A stretch of DNA of 23,063 bases from Candidatus Omnitrophota bacterium (GTDB lineage: Bacteria > Omnitrophota > Gorgyraeia > Aquiviventales > Aquiviventaceae). Position 1 is the stretch's first letter. Every line of letters begins with the position of its first letter. Shown piece after piece: positions 1 through 7,289 of the stretch. The notes beneath the pieces were generated by a model that saw only the letters and a program-made list of their open reading frames with translations, was not told where the DNA came from and did no database searches. Position numbers and translations under genes: made by a program. The stretch covers positions 1-23,063 of the forward strand of contig JACQHS010000081.1 of assembly GCA_016198915.1 (NCBI GenBank), given 5' to 3'.

Positions 1-2
1 AT

Positions 3-734
3 ATGAATGCGCTGCTGGGCATCGCGCGCCCCGGAGAGATGGGGGTGGATCTGCTGCAGCTGAACCTGCACAAGACGTTCTCGACACCGCACGGCGGCGG
101 CGGGCCAGGGGCTGGCCCGGTAGGTGTGGTCAAGCGGCTCGAAGACTTCCTGCCGGTGCCGCGGGTGCGCAAAGTCGGCAAGCGGTTCCGATGGGAGGAG
201 CGCTCCCGGGCCTCCATCGGCCGGGTCCACGGGTTCTACGGAAACGTCGGCGTCCTTGTGAGAGCCTACGCCTATATTCGGACGCTGGGCCGCGAAGGGC
301 TGATGCGGGCCAACCAGGCCGCCATCATCAACGCCAACTACCTGAAGGCAAAGCTGCAGCCCGTTTTTCCGGTGCCGTTTGACGACCACTGCATGCACGA
401 GTTCGTCGTGACGCTCAAGGCGCTGAAAGCGTACGGTGTCACCGCCGGGGACGTGGCGAAACGGCTGCTGGACTATGGGTTCTACGCGCCGACGGTCTAT
501 TTCCCGCTGATTGTCGACGAAGCGCTGATGATCGAGCCGACTGAGACTGAATCGAAGGAAACACTGGATGAGTTCGCAGCCGCATTGCTTGCCATTGCGG
601 AAGAAGCCAAGTCGAACCCTGAGGCGGTACAGCAGGCACCATCGAGCATGGTGGTGAAGCGCCTTGATGAAGTCAAAGCCGCTCGTGAACCCAATCTTCG
701 ATGGAGCAAGCTCGCATCGATACCGTCACTGTAA
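3..734 (+). CDS. gcvPB: glycine dehydrogenase (decarboxylating) subunit 2, 5'-truncated by window
   Basis: This is the C-terminal ~243 residues of the P-protein beta subunit of the glycine cleavage system. The enzyme is PLP-dependent, decarboxylates glycine and passes the aminomethyl group to lipoylated GcvH. The visible fragment has the PLP-lysine motif NLHKTFSTPHGGGGPG (Lys at residue 24 of the fragment) followed by the C-terminal fold, ending in a family-like RLDEVKAAREPNLRW tail. The frame is open at the left edge, so the ATG at position 3 is almost certainly internal and the true start lies upstream. The TAA stop (732-734) lies 34 bases inside the next gene, a lipoyl-transfer enzyme, which fits because GcvH needs lipoate. 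Separate PA and PB subunits are typical of many anaerobes and thermophiles, in contrast to the single long P-protein of E. coli. Confidence 0.93.
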   Translation: MNALLGIARPGEMGVDLLQLNLHKTFSTPHGGGGPGAGPVGVVKRLEDFLPVPRVRKVGKRFRWEERSRASIGRVHGFYGNVGVLVRAYAYIRTLGREGLMRANQAAIINANYLKAKLQPVFPVPFDDHCMHEFVVTLKALKAYGVTAGDVAKRLLDYGFYAPTVYFPLIVDEALMIEPTETESKETLDEFAAALLAIAEEAKSNPEAVQQAPSSMVVKRLDEVKAAREPNLRWSKLASIPSL

Positions 735-1366
735 GATCGGCCGCTGAGCAGATGGCGCTCGATGAGCGCCTGGCGCTTGAGGCTGAGCCGAACGTGCGAG
801 TCTTTACCTGGGCTTCGCCGGCGATTTCCCTTGGTTTCAAACAGGAGCCGCCGGCCTGGCTTGAGCGGGCGCGTTGGCAGGCCGACTGGCTGGAGTTGGT
901 GGAACGCCCGACCGGCGGAGGCATCGCGTTTCACGGCAGCGACGTCTCCATTTCAGTTGTGTCGCCGCGGCGTCCCGGGGTGTCGCCGCACTCGCTGGTG
1001 AGCGCGGTGTGCGACAGCGCCACGCGATTGTGCCGGGCGTTCGGGCTTCATGCCGTGGCGGATCTGACCACAGCTGGCGCCGCGCGCGTCACGTATTGCC
1101 TGACTCAGCCAAGTCCCTACGCGGTCTTCCTCTCGGGCAGGAAGGTGGCAGGGTTTGCGCTGCGTCGGTTTCCAAACAGCTGGCTCGTGCAAGGATCGTT
1201 GTTGGTTCGGCCGCTGCCCCCAGTATTGGCTGAGGCTCTGCCACCAGACGTTCGCGATCAGCTGGCCAAACGCGCCGTGCCGCTCTCAGCATTGGCGGTC
1301 GGATGGGTGGACGAAGCCGAGGTAGCCCAGCGATGGGCATCTGAATGGCAGGAGGTTGTAGGATGA
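701..1366 (+). CDS. lipoate/octanoate-protein transferase family (LplA/LipM-like)
   Basis: This 221-residue protein belongs to the biotin/lipoate protein ligase (BPL_LPL) fold. Visible motifs are RPTGGG (69-74), a Cys in the CLTQPSPY segment (133) and SGRKVAGFALRR, with the conserved lysine at about 148. A Cys before a P-S-x-Y segment resembles the catalytic cysteine region of LipM/LipL octanoyltransferases, so octanoyl transfer to GcvH is as plausible as ATP-dependent lipoate ligation. The protein is shorter than E. coli LplA and lacks its C-terminal accessory domain. The start overlaps the end of gcvPB by 34 bases. An alternative ATG at 752 (residue 18) cannot be excluded, because the segment from MALDERLA onward is where similarity to the family becomes clear. 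The stop shares ATGA with the following MetE-like gene. The link to glycine cleavage is inferred from position; family membership is clear. Confidence 0.8.
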   Translation: MEQARIDTVTVRSAAEQMALDERLALEAEPNVRVFTWASPAISLGFKQEPPAWLERARWQADWLELVERPTGGGIAFHGSDVSISVVSPRRPGVSPHSLVSAVCDSATRLCRAFGLHAVADLTTAGAARVTYCLTQPSPYAVFLSGRKVAGFALRRFPNSWLVQGSLLVRPLPPVLAEALPPDVRDQLAKRAVPLSALAVGWVDEAEVAQRWASEWQEVVG

Positions 1367-2328
1367 TCACCACGGCAGTGGGCAACTATCCAAAGGTCGC
1401 CGAGGGGGCGTATTCCACAAAACTCATCGGCACGATCACGAAGTGGCAGCGCAAGGAGCTCAGCGACGCCCAGCTGGAAGACACCTGCCGGGGAATCACC
1501 AGGGCGGTGATCCAGGAGCAGGAGCAGGCAGGGCTCGATGTGCTGACAGACGGCCAGATCCGATGGGAGGATCTGGTGACCCCGGTTGCGAAGCGGCTCA
1601 AAGGATTCGAGATCAACGGGCTCTCCCGCTGGTTCAACAACAACATGTACTACCGGAGGCCGATCCTTGACAAGGCGCCGGTGCGCACGGGTCCGATCCT
1701 AGTGGACGACTACCGGTTCGCGTCAGGCTGCACGAAGAAGCCGGTGAAGGCGGTCCTGCCCGGGCCGTACACGTTCGTGGCGCTGTGCGAGGACCGTCAC
1801 TTCAAGGCGCAGCGGCCGTTCGTGCTGAAGATGGCGGAAATTCTGAATGAGGAGGCCAAGGCGCTGGCGAAGGCGGGTGCTTCGATCGTCCAGTTCGATG
1901 AGCCGGCGGTCGGGTTCGGCAAAACGAACATCGCGCTCGCGATCGAAGCGCTTAATATCGCCGCCCGCGGGGTGAAGGCCAAGACGGCCGTGTACACCTA
2001 CTTCGGCGCGCTCGATGGGCTTTTCGCTCCGCTGATGAAGGCGAAGGTAGATCTGATCGGCGCCGATCTGGTGTCCGAGCCAAAGACGATCCAGGCGCTC
2101 AAGCGGACAAAGATCACGAAGGAGCTTGCGATCGGGTGTCTGGACGCCCGGAACACGAAGCTGGAATCCGTGCGCGAGCTCCACGCCATCTTCCGCGCTG
2201 TGGGACGGCTGGTGCCGCTGGACCGCCTGTACGTGAATCCCAACGCCGGCTTGGAGTTTCTGCCCCATACGCAGGCGCTGGCCAAGCTCAAGCGTCTGGG
2301 TGAAGCTGTCCGCTCTTACAAAAGATGA
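1363..2328 (+). CDS. MetE catalytic-core paralogue lacking zinc ligands
   Basis: This 321-residue protein has the fold of the C-terminal half of cobalamin-independent methionine synthase (UROD/MetE-like barrel). It has VLTDGQIRWEDL (60-71), a PGPYTF segment (133-138) and VQFDEPAV (176-183), all recognisable MetE landmarks. I start it at ATG 1363 because GGAGG (1351-1355) sits 7 bases upstream and the ATG shares ATGA with the previous stop; an in-frame ATG at 1345 would precede that site. The key oddity is that the zinc ligands of MetE are replaced: the His-x-Cys pair is Y-T-Y (211-213), the Glu position is Asp (about 235) and the final Cys in V-N-P-x-C-G is Ala (295). It therefore probably does not activate a thiol with zinc as MetE does. 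It may be a partner of, or a divergent enzyme related to, the intact paralogue 22 bases downstream. Fold assignment is confident; function is unknown. Confidence 0.8.
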   Translation: MITTAVGNYPKVAEGAYSTKLIGTITKWQRKELSDAQLEDTCRGITRAVIQEQEQAGLDVLTDGQIRWEDLVTPVAKRLKGFEINGLSRWFNNNMYYRRPILDKAPVRTGPILVDDYRFASGCTKKPVKAVLPGPYTFVALCEDRHFKAQRPFVLKMAEILNEEAKALAKAGASIVQFDEPAVGFGKTNIALAIEALNIAARGVKAKTAVYTYFGALDGLFAPLMKAKVDLIGADLVSEPKTIQALKRTKITKELAIGCLDARNTKLESVRELHAIFRAVGRLVPLDRLYVNPNAGLEFLPHTQALAKLKRLGEAVRSYKR

Positions 2329-2350
2329 TTACACATGCCGGAGGCATGAG

Positions 2351-3316
2351 ATGTTGTTGACGACCTCGGTTGGGAGTCTGCCGAAGCCGGACTATTTGAC
2401 GAAAGCGCGCACCCAGGCGCGCAAAGGCGAGCTCGATGCGAAAGCCCTGCGAGAGCTTGAGGAGCGGGCGACCCGGGAGTGGATCCGCACCCAGGAGGAG
2501 CTCGACATCGACATCATTGTGGACGGTGAGCAGTACCGCGGCGACATGGTGGCGTATTTCGCGGAGTATTTCAGCGGATTCAAGACCAGCGAGCTTGTGC
2601 GGTCGTACGGCAACCGGTACTACCGCAAGCCGATCATTGTCGGCAAGGTCGGGCGGCGCAAGCCGGTGACGGTGGAATGGTGGAAGTTCGCCCAGGGGCT
2701 CACGACGCGGCCGGTCAAGGGAATGCTGACAGGTCCGTACACGATTATGGACTGGTCATTCAATGAGTACTACCCGTCCCGCCGGGCCGCCACACTCGCC
2801 ATCGCTCAGGTGGTGCGCGATGAAGCGGAAGATTTGGAACGCGCCGGCGCCCAGTACATCCAGATCGATGAACCGGCGATTTCCACCCGGCCGGAGGAGA
2901 TGGATTTGGCCATCGAGGCGCTCGGGATCGTGACGAAGGGGCTGCGGGCAGAGACCATCACGCACATCTGCTACGGAGATTTCAATGCGATCGGGCCCAA
3001 GCTTCATAAGCTGCCGGTGGATCAAATCGACCTGGAATTCGCCAACCGCAACTTCGAGCTGTTGGACTTCTTCAAGAAGCGGGGCCGGTTTCCGAAGGCG
3101 GTCGGCTTGGGGGTGGTGGATGTGCACAGCCATCGCATCGAGTCGACCGATGAAGTGATCGCGAATTTGAAGAAGGCGCTCAAAGTATTTAAGCCGGAGC
3201 AGATTTACGTGGATCCGGACTGCGGGCTGAAGACGCGCACGCCGGAGGAAGCGACCCAGAAGCTCCGCGTCGTCGTCGAAGCCACCAAAGCGGTGCGAGA
3301 AGAGCTATTCGACTGA
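2351..3316 (+). CDS. MetE catalytic-core protein with intact zinc site (methionine synthase-like)
   Basis: This 321-residue protein matches the catalytic C-terminal domain of cobalamin-independent methionine synthase and has no N-terminal folate domain. The N-terminus reads LLTTSVGSLPKP, and the barrel carries IIVDGEQYRGDM (55-66), LTGPYTIMDWSF (126-137) and IQIDEPAI (170-177). The zinc ligands are all present: His205 and Cys207 in THICYGDFN, Glu229 and Cys291 in VDPDCGLKTR. ATG 2351 is chosen because GGAGG (2340-2344) lies 6 bases upstream; an in-frame ATG at 2300 lies inside the previous gene. Core-only MetE proteins are known as folate-independent methionine synthases that take methyl groups from corrinoid proteins, and that is the best guess here. 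Other thiol methyl or alkyl transferase roles are possible. It is 321 residues long, exactly like its upstream paralogue, which points to an ancient tandem duplication. Confidence 0.85.
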   Translation: MLLTTSVGSLPKPDYLTKARTQARKGELDAKALRELEERATREWIRTQEELDIDIIVDGEQYRGDMVAYFAEYFSGFKTSELVRSYGNRYYRKPIIVGKVGRRKPVTVEWWKFAQGLTTRPVKGMLTGPYTIMDWSFNEYYPSRRAATLAIAQVVRDEAEDLERAGAQYIQIDEPAISTRPEEMDLAIEALGIVTKGLRAETITHICYGDFNAIGPKLHKLPVDQIDLEFANRNFELLDFFKKRGRFPKAVGLGVVDVHSHRIESTDEVIANLKKALKVFKPEQIYVDPDCGLKTRTPEEATQKLRVVVEATKAVREELFD

Positions 3317-3326
3317 CGGCGGGTGG

Positions 3327-3361
3327 CGCGGCGCGGGGCCCCCGGCCATCCTCGCGCCGCG
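3327..3361 (+). promoter_or_regulatory. strong GC hairpin in the metE-panB gap
   Basis: The 75-base gap between the second MetE-like gene and panB holds a perfect 9-bp inverted repeat: CGCGGCGCG at 3327-3335 and CGCGCCGCG at 3353-3361. It can be extended inward by about three pairs, one of them G-U, leaving a loop of about 11 bases. No T-run follows, so it is not a textbook intrinsic terminator. It could act as an mRNA stabiliser, a partial terminator or a barrier that uncouples panB translation from the upstream genes. Confidence 0.5.
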
Positions 3362-3391
3362 ACAGGACCCACCCTCATAAGGTTGAAAGGA

Positions 3392-4237
3392 ATGGCAAAA
3401 GTAACAATTGCTGAATTGCTTCAGCGGAAGCAACAGGGCGGGAAGCTGACGATGCTCACGGCCTACGACTATCCGATTGCCAAGCTGGTCGATGAGTCCG
3501 GGGTCGATATCGTCCTGGTCGGCGACTCGCTGGGCATGGTGGTCCTGGGGTATGAAACGACAGCACCCGTGACGATGGAGGAAATGATCCATCACGCCAA
3601 GGCCGCTCGGCGTGGTGTCGCGCGTGCGCTGCTGGTGGGTGATATGCCGTTTCTCTCCTTCCGCGGGTCACTTGAGGAGTCCATCAAGAATGCCAGCCGC
3701 TTCGTCCAGGAAGCAGGCTGCGACGCGGTGAAGATCGAGTGGAAGCAGGGCATTGAGGATGTGGCCAAGGCGATTGTCGATGCCGGCATTCCGGTGATGG
3801 GCCATGTGGGCTTAACACCTCAGACCGCGGCAAGCAGCGGCGGCTTTCGTGTGCAGGGCAAAGACGCCGAGGCGGCCGCGCGCATCATCGTCCAAGCGGT
3901 CGCGTTGGAAGAAGTGGGTTGTTTCGCGATGGTGCTGGAGTGCATTCCGGACCTTGTGGCGCAGGAGATCACCCAGCGCCTGCGGATTCCCACGATCGGC
4001 ATCGGCTCCGGGCCTTTCTGCGACGGCCAGGTGCTTGTCACGTATGACCTCATCGGGCTCTTCGAGCGGTTCAAGCCGAAATTCGTCAAGCGATACGCGG
4101 ATGTCGCCTCCACGATCCGCCAGGCGGCCTCCGCGTATGTCAGCGATGTGCGTTCGGGCGAGTTTCCTGCCAAGGAGCAGACCTTCTCGATGGCCCCCGA
4201 GGAGTTTACCAAGCTGAAGCAGGAACTTGGCCGATGA
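3392..4237 (+). CDS. panB: ketopantoate hydroxymethyltransferase
   Basis: PanB transfers a hydroxymethyl group from 5,10-methylene-tetrahydrofolate to 2-oxoisovalerate, the first committed step of pantothenate and coenzyme A synthesis, in the cytoplasm. The 281-residue length is normal for the family. Landmarks are MLTAYDYP (21-28), VGDSLGMV (43-50, metal-binding Asp45), VGDMPFLS (82-89, Asp84), VKIEW, MGHVGLTPQ and IPTIGIGSG. The start at 3392 is chosen because family members begin close to the TIAELLQRK segment and AAGG at 3379-3382 is suitably placed; an in-frame ATG at 3323 would add an unrelated Arg/Pro-rich leader running through the hairpin. The stop overlaps the next gene as ATGA. It uses one-carbon folate units of the kind made by the glycine cleavage system encoded at the left edge. 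Confidence 0.95.
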   Translation: MAKVTIAELLQRKQQGGKLTMLTAYDYPIAKLVDESGVDIVLVGDSLGMVVLGYETTAPVTMEEMIHHAKAARRGVARALLVGDMPFLSFRGSLEESIKNASRFVQEAGCDAVKIEWKQGIEDVAKAIVDAGIPVMGHVGLTPQTAASSGGFRVQGKDAEAAARIIVQAVALEEVGCFAMVLECIPDLVAQEITQRLRIPTIGIGSGPFCDGQVLVTYDLIGLFERFKPKFVKRYADVASTIRQAASAYVSDVRSGEFPAKEQTFSMAPEEFTKLKQELGR

Positions 4238-4887
4238 ACGCCTACTACCCCTTCTTCGCGGACTTGCGCGGGCGGCGGTGCGTGGTGGTCGGCGGCGGGG
4301 TGGTCGCGCAGCGGAAGGTGACGACGCTCCTGCGCTTCGGGGCAAAGGTGATCCTTGTCAGTCCTGCCGCGACGCAGCGGCTGCGGCGGTATGCAGCGCA
4401 GGGCGTGATCCGGTACGTCCCCCGCCGGTTCAAGGCGTGCGATCTCGATGGCGCCTGGCTCGCGTATGCGGCGACGGATGACGAGCGGATCAACGAGCGC
4501 GTGTCCCGGACCGCGCAGCAGCGGCGCATCTTCACGAACGTGGTGGACCAGCCGCCGCTGTGCTCCTTCATCGCGCCGGCCATCATGAAGCGCGGCGAGC
4601 TGGTGATTGCCATCAGCACCGGCGGGGCCAGCCCCACGGTGGCCAAACGGTTGCGCCGTGAGTTTGAGCGGACCATCGGCGCCGGATACGCCGAGCTGTT
4701 GCGTCTGCTCAACAGCCTTCGGCCGATCGCCAAGCGCAAACTGCCCAGCTACGATGACCGCAAGCGATACTTCGACCGGCTGGTGCGTGGACGCACATTC
4801 GACTTTGTCCGGCGCGGAAACACGTCTGCGGCCCGTCGGGCCGCGCTAGCGCTGCTTGCGGCTGAGGCGAAACGAAATAGTAACTGA
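4234..4887 (+). CDS. precorrin-2 dehydrogenase / sirohydrochlorin ferrochelatase (Met8/SirC/CysG-N type)
   Basis: This 217-residue protein carries the NAD-binding signature GGGVVAQRK (20-28) at the N-terminus and the NVVDQPPLCSFIAP segment (102-115). Its Asp105 corresponds to the catalytic Asp of CysG/Met8. It continues with AISTGGASP, followed by a helical dimerisation and C-terminal region. It oxidises precorrin-2 to sirohydrochlorin and may insert iron to give sirohaem. Together with the CobA domain encoded downstream, it completes the branch from uroporphyrinogen III to sirohaem. Sirohaem may also be the precursor for haem by the alternative Ahb route, which is an inference because no ahb genes are in the window. 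It is coupled to panB by ATGA, and its TGA shares a base with the next ATG (TGATG at 4885-4889). Confidence 0.92.
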   Translation: MNAYYPFFADLRGRRCVVVGGGVVAQRKVTTLLRFGAKVILVSPAATQRLRRYAAQGVIRYVPRRFKACDLDGAWLAYAATDDERINERVSRTAQQRRIFTNVVDQPPLCSFIAPAIMKRGELVIAISTGGASPTVAKRLRREFERTIGAGYAELLRLLNSLRPIAKRKLPSYDDRKRYFDRLVRGRTFDFVRRGNTSAARRAALALLAAEAKRNSN

Positions 4888-5330
4888 TGGTGATCGTACA
4901 CACCGTCTCATCGCTGCTGAGCTATGTGGCGTTCCTGGTCGCGTGTGGGGCGGGGGCGTTGTTTCTCATTCAGGAGCGGCAGATCAAACGCAAGCGGATG
5001 GGAATCCTCTTCCACCATCTGCCGTCGCTGGATCAGCTGGAGCGGGTCAACGTGCTCGCCATCGGTCTTGGGTTCGCCCTGCTAACCGTGGGACTGAGCT
5101 GGGGAGTGGTTGGGTCGCGGCTGCTGCGCGGCGTGTGGTGGTCTGGCGATCCGAAGGAGATTTTATCAGCGACCCTGTGGGTGTGCTATTGCATCCTGTG
5201 GCTCGCGCGGCTTCGGGCCACGATGCGCGGGCGCCGTGTGGCGCTCTTATCCGTGTTGGGATTTGCGCTGGTGCTGTTCACGTTTCTCGGTGTCAGCTGG
5301 CTGGTGCCGACATGGCACCCCTCTCTCTAA
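4887..5330 (+). CDS. HemX/CcsA-like membrane protein, half length
   Basis: This 147-residue integral membrane protein matches only the C-terminal half of the HemX/CcsA (cytochrome c assembly, haem-handling) family. It keeps the helix with an early His (His5), the basic loop QERQIKRKR (29-37), the PSLDQLERVN segment, a glycine-rich helix (about 55-77), a SGDPKE motif (86-91) and the final helix ending near His144. About four membrane segments are predicted by eye (6-27, 55-77, 92-110, 118-140). Family members are usually 250 residues or more, with eight helices. The motif normally read as Trp-Asp-Pro-Lys-Glu has Gly in place of Trp here. HemX-like genes commonly sit beside hemA, as here, and are thought to affect HemA levels or haem delivery. 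The position matches that role but the function is unproven. Confidence 0.75.
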   Translation: MVIVHTVSSLLSYVAFLVACGAGALFLIQERQIKRKRMGILFHHLPSLDQLERVNVLAIGLGFALLTVGLSWGVVGSRLLRGVWWSGDPKEILSATLWVCYCILWLARLRATMRGRRVALLSVLGFALVLFTFLGVSWLVPTWHPSL

Positions 5331-5346
5331 GAGGCAGGCGGTCGTG

Positions 5347-6411
5347 ATGCATATCGTGGTCGTCGGAGTCAATCACCGCTCGGCGCCCATTGAGATCCGC
5401 GAGCGCATGGCGTTTTCCAGTGCGCAGGTGCCGGCGGCGCTGTCGCGCCTGCGCGAGGAACTGGGACTGGAAGAGGCGGCCATTTTGTCGACCTGCAACC
5501 GGGTGGAGATCTACGGGATGCTGCCGGCGCAGGAGGGGGCGGTGGCGCGCCTTGAGGAATTCTTGAGCGTCCACGGCGGTCTGCCGCGCGAGGAGCTGGC
5601 ACCCCGGCTCTACAGCTCATGGGATTCGCACAGTGTGCGTCATCTGTTCCGGGTCGCCAGCGGGCTGGATTCGATGGTGCTGGGCGAGGCGGAGATCCTC
5701 CAGCAGGTGAAGGCGGCCTATGAGACCGCAAGGCTCCACGGGGCGGTCGGGAAAACCTTCAACGGCCTGTTCCAGCGGGCGCTGAACACCGCCAAGAGCG
5801 TACGCAGCCAAACCGCCATCGGTCGCGGCGGCACATCGGTGGGCAGCGTGGCCGTGGAGCTGGCGCAAAAAATCTTCAGCCACCTGTCCGGGGCGACGGT
5901 GCTGCTGATCGGCGCCGGCAAGATCGGCGAGCTGACGCTCCGGCGCTTAGCCGACCGCGGGGTCACGCGGGTGCGCGTGATGAACCGTTCCCTTGAGCGG
6001 GCCGCCGCGTTGGCGGATCAGTACACCGCCAGCGCCGTCCCTCTGGAGCATCTGGCGATGGAGCTGCTGGATGCCGACATCGTCGTCACGTCCACCAGCG
6101 CCCCCGGCCACCTGTTGGCCCAGGAGGACATCGCGCAGACGATGCGCGCACGCCACCAGCGGCCGCTGTGTCTCGTGGACCTTGGGGTTCCGCGCAATGT
6201 GGACCCGACGGTTGGGGAGCTGGAGAACGTCTATCTCTTTGACGTGGACGACCTGAAGGGGCTGCTCGATCACCATCATCGGGAGCGCCAGGCCGCGTCG
6301 GCTCAGGCGGATGTGATCGTGGATCAGAAAGTCACACAGTTTGTGGCCTGGTGGGAAATGGAAGTGCGCTCATGCGAGCCCTCATCATCGGCACTCGCGG
6401 CAGTTCGTTAG
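5347..6411 (+). CDS. hemA: glutamyl-tRNA reductase, short form lacking the dimerisation domain
   Basis: HemA reduces glutamate carried on tRNA-Glu to glutamate-1-semialdehyde, the entry step of the C5 pathway. The start at 5347 gives the canonical N-terminus MHIVVVGVNHRSAPIEIRER; the frame is open further upstream but overlaps the HemX-like gene. Visible are ILSTCNRVEIYG with the catalytic Cys50, the substrate motif GLDSMVLGEAEI (106-117), the NADPH-binding GAGKIGE (189-195) and LVDLGVPRNVDP. The protein ends at 354 residues, just after QFVAWWEMEV, whereas the usual family length is above 410. The helical C-terminal dimerisation domain is therefore missing, and its place is taken by about a dozen Ser/Ala-rich residues read from the start of hemC (40-base overlap). 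No remnant of the missing domain appears, because hemC begins at once. Confidence 0.9.
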   Translation: MHIVVVGVNHRSAPIEIRERMAFSSAQVPAALSRLREELGLEEAAILSTCNRVEIYGMLPAQEGAVARLEEFLSVHGGLPREELAPRLYSSWDSHSVRHLFRVASGLDSMVLGEAEILQQVKAAYETARLHGAVGKTFNGLFQRALNTAKSVRSQTAIGRGGTSVGSVAVELAQKIFSHLSGATVLLIGAGKIGELTLRRLADRGVTRVRVMNRSLERAAALADQYTASAVPLEHLAMELLDADIVVTSTSAPGHLLAQEDIAQTMRARHQRPLCLVDLGVPRNVDPTVGELENVYLFDVDDLKGLLDHHHRERQAASAQADVIVDQKVTQFVAWWEMEVRSCEPSSSALAAVR

Positions 6412-7289
6412 CGATGTGCCAGGCGCAGATTATTCAGACCAAGCTGGAGGAGCGCCACCCGGCGCGGTCGGTCACGCTGCGGACCATCAAGGCCCAGGCT
6501 GACAAGAGCCCTGAGGTGGCGCTGACCGCGATGAGCGGAGAAGGGATCTTTGTCAAAGAACTGGAGGCGGCACTGACCGAGGGGACCGTGGACCTCGCGG
6601 TGCACAGCCTGAAGGATCTACCGCTGGAAACACCGCAGGCTCTGCGGATCGCCGCGGTTCTTGAGCGGGATGAGCCGCGTGACGCGATGGTTTCTCGTTC
6701 CGGTGAGCCCTTCGACCGGTTGAAAGCGGGCTCGCGCATCGGCACCTCCAGCGTGCGGCGCCGCAGCCAGCTGCTGCATCGGCGGCGCGATCTTGAGATG
6801 CTGGACATCCGAGGCAACGTGGACACGCGCCTGCGCAAACTCGACGAGGGACAATACGACGCAATTGTCATCGCCGCCTGCGGGCTGATCCGGCTGGGGA
6901 TTGAGGATCGGATCACCGAGTATCTGGATTTCTCGACGATGCTGCCTGAGCCAGGCCAGGGGGCGCTGGCGATTGAGGCGCGGGTGGATGATTCGGAGGT
7001 CCTTGAACTGTTGAGCAGCCTCGATGAGCCGGTGAGCCGCGCGTGCGTCGAAGCCGAACGCTCGTTTCTGCGCACTCTCGGCGGCGGCTGCCGCGTGCCC
7101 ATCGCCGCGTACTGTTCGTGCAAAGACGGCGAACTTGAATTGGAAGGCGCCGTCATCGCCGCCGATGGATCGTCTCAGGTTCGGGGCAGCGCGGCTGGCC
7201 CCATGACCGAACCAATCGCGCTCGGTGAGCGCCTCGCACAGCAATTGGCGGCCCGAGGCGCGCGCGACCTTTTGACAACGCGCCCGTAG
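6372..7289 (+). CDS. hemC: porphobilinogen deaminase (hydroxymethylbilane synthase)
   Basis: HemC joins four porphobilinogen molecules into hydroxymethylbilane. The 305-residue protein has the full family pattern: IIGTRGSSLAM at the N-terminus, SGEGIFVKELE (55-65), HSLKDLP (78-84), GTSSVRRRSQL (124-134), LDIRGNVDTRL (144-154), PEPGQGALAIEAR and GGGCRVPIAAY with Cys240, the dipyrromethane-cofactor attachment. The start at 6372 is chosen because the family consensus begins there; it overlaps hemA by 40 bases. The unusual part is the end: the last two sense codons and the TAG stop (7287-7289) lie inside the downstream tRNA-Arg gene. The C-terminal helix (GERLAQQLAARGARDLL) looks normal, so this is not an artificial extension of the reading frame. 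Confidence 0.96.
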   Translation: MRALIIGTRGSSLAMCQAQIIQTKLEERHPARSVTLRTIKAQADKSPEVALTAMSGEGIFVKELEAALTEGTVDLAVHSLKDLPLETPQALRIAAVLERDEPRDAMVSRSGEPFDRLKAGSRIGTSSVRRRSQLLHRRRDLEMLDIRGNVDTRLRKLDEGQYDAIVIAACGLIRLGIEDRITEYLDFSTMLPEPGQGALAIEARVDDSEVLELLSSLDEPVSRACVEAERSFLRTLGGGCRVPIAAYCSCKDGELELEGAVIAADGSSQVRGSAAGPMTEPIALGERLAQQLAARGARDLLTTRP

